In this document: in pieces, positions 5,441 through 6,081 of the stretch
Layout: each line of letters starts with the position of its first letter
How positions within the stretch are numbered: the stretch's first letter is position 1
Assembly: GCA_019247255.1 (NCBI GenBank)
Contig: JAFAPJ010000426.1
Location: 1 to 6,081, forward strand
Reading direction: 5' to 3'
Length of the DNA stretch: 6,081 nucleotides
From: Methylobacteriaceae bacterium
GTDB taxonomy: Bacteria > Pseudomonadota > Alphaproteobacteria > Rhizobiales > Beijerinckiaceae
The notes under the pieces: generated by a model
The model's database searches: none
Told to the model about the DNA's origin: nothing
What the model saw: the letters and a program-made list of their open reading frames with translations, nothing else
Position numbers and translations under genes: made by a program

Positions 5441-5701
5441 TCAGAGCGCGTCCTTCACGACGACGGCGACCCAGCGCAGGGCGGCGAACAGCGCAGCGAT
5501 CCCGGAGGCGAGCGCCGCCCGTTCGTTCAGGATCTGGGTGCGGTTGAGCGCGACCACCATCCGGTTGAGATCGGCCGCGTCGATCTCCTCGTGGTAGCTG
5601 ACGCGGCGGATGCGCCGGCCGCTGGCCTGGAACCAGAGCCACGCGGCCGCGAAGGCCGAGACCAGCGTGAGAAGGTCGAGCGCGAGCGTCACCGCCTGCA
5701 T
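5441..5701 (-). CDS. Small membrane protein of unknown function, downstream of terC
   Basis: The 86-residue product has two hydrophobic helices, about 3-25 (LALDLLTLVSAFAAAWLWF) and about 61-82 (ALASGIAALFAALRWVAVVV). Between them is a charged segment starting with SGRRIRRVSYHEEIDAADLN. The basic cluster right after the first helix favours both termini outside and the loop in the cytoplasm by the positive-inside rule (inference). Coding is supported by G/C-rich third positions, by clear two-helix composition, and by tight packing: its ATG lies 5 nt after the terC-family stop. A GAGG motif at 5708-5705 overlaps that stop codon and sits only 3 nt before the ATG, which suggests translational coupling. 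I do not recognise the family. The context hints at a role alongside the TerC-like protein, but nothing in the sequence proves it. Confidence 0.75.
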   Translation of the reverse strand: MQAVTLALDLLTLVSAFAAAWLWFQASGRRIRRVSYHEEIDAADLNRMVVALNRTQILNERAALASGIAALFAALRWVAVVVKDAL

Positions 5702-5706
5702 GGGCC

Positions 5707-6081
5707 TCAGCCGGGCTGCTCGGCCGAGAGGCCCGGCGCGGCCGCCCCCGTGCGCCGTGTCTTCCAGAGGCTGTAGGCGACGCCCGCGGCCAGGATGCCG
5801 AGCGTGATGGCGAGGGAGAGCACCGGCGGGAACTTCTCGAGCCCGAGGAGGTCGGCCACGAAGATCTTCGACCCGATGAACACGAGCAGCACGGCAAGCG
5901 CCTGCTTGAGGTAGGCGAAGCGGTGCAGCACTGCCGCGATGGCGAAGTAGAGCGCGCGCAGCCCGAGGATGGCGAAGATGTTGGACGTGTACACGACGTA
6001 GGGGTCCGTCGTGATCGCGAAGATCGCCGGGACGGAATCGACCGCGAAGATCACGTCCGCCACTTCGATCAGCACGAGCGC
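5707..6081 (-). CDS. TerC-family integral membrane protein, C-terminal part (5' end outside the window)
   Basis: 124 residues are visible, running off the window edge at 6081. The segment contains the acidic TerC signature EVADVIFAVDSVPAIFAIT (residues 6-24 of the fragment) followed by DPYVVYTSNIFAILGLRALY, both hallmarks of the TerC/Alx family. Further helices follow: one around YLKQALAVLLVFIGSKIFV and a last one around SLAITLGILAAGVAYSLW. A basic then Ala/Pro-rich tail ends in SAEQPG. TerC proteins are polytopic inner-membrane proteins; several members (E. coli Alx, Bacillus TerC homologues) act in Mn2+ export, and others are linked to tellurite resistance clusters. The acidic residues in the visible signature are intact. 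Full-length members are about 300 residues, so the GTG at 6075 is an internal codon. There is no sign of a ter tellurite cluster here, so metal-ion homeostasis is the likelier role. Confidence 0.9.
   Translation of the reverse strand, partial: ALVLIEVADVIFAVDSVPAIFAITTDPYVVYTSNIFAILGLRALYFAIAAVLHRFAYLKQALAVLLVFIGSKIFVADLLGLEKFPPVLSLAITLGILAAGVAYSLWKTRRTGAAAPGLSAEQPG

Noticed and set aside
6070..6075. GTG at 6075 (minus) as the start of the TerC-family gene
   Set aside because: The frame continues to the window edge, and the family's conserved core and several helices should lie upstream. The GTG encodes an internal Val.
5707..6081. Tellurite resistance (ter) operon
   Set aside because: Only a TerC-family fragment is seen; no TerA, TerB, TerD, TerE or TerZ-like genes are adjacent, so a tellurite role is not supported.

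Overview
The window looks like chromosomal DNA from a GC-rich alphaproteobacterium, possibly a Methylobacterium-like member of Hyphomicrobiales. That is an inference from the very high GC content, the strong G/C bias at third codon positions and the style of the proteins; nothing here fixes the genus. It holds part of an ABC-transporter-dependent (group 2 / Kps-type) capsular polysaccharide locus next to a TerC-family membrane protein gene. No RNA genes, insertion sequences, CRISPR arrays or attachment sites were seen.

Layout. Positions 1-269 (+) carry the last 88 codons of an unrecognised Ala/Pro-rich protein. Positions 270-469 are a non-coding leader with several short perfect inverted repeats. 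kpsE (470-1753, +) encodes the inner-membrane/periplasmic capsule export protein. A 165-nt gap holds a candidate promoter and a 16-bp palindrome. kpsC (1919-3910, +) encodes the two-module beta-Kdo transferase. kpsS (3920-5260, -) faces kpsC tail to tail, with 9 nt between the stop codons. A 180-nt gap with hairpins follows (5261-5440). An 86-residue two-helix membrane protein (5441-5701, -) comes next, and then the 3' part of a terC-family gene (5707 to beyond 6081, -), 5 nt upstream of the small gene in the direction of transcription.

How the genes work together. From family knowledge, KpsS puts the first beta-Kdo on a phosphatidylglycerol-type lipid. KpsC then extends it with alternating beta-(2->4) and beta-(2->7) Kdo from its N- and C-terminal modules. 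The finished glycolipid is exported by KpsM/KpsT with KpsE and the outer-membrane KpsD. KpsM, KpsT, KpsD and the CMP-Kdo supply genes KpsF/KpsU are not in this window.

Most notable observation. The C-terminal module of KpsC keeps all its signature motifs. The N-terminal module lacks about 25-30 residues at its start and has altered signatures at several places where the C-module is canonical. This suggests that the beta-(2->4) module is degenerate or has changed function. Other points worth checking are the convergent kpsC/kpsS arrangement, the hairpin-rich kpsE leader, a possible out-of-frame N-terminal extension of kpsS ending at a G5 tract, and the small membrane protein coupled to terC.
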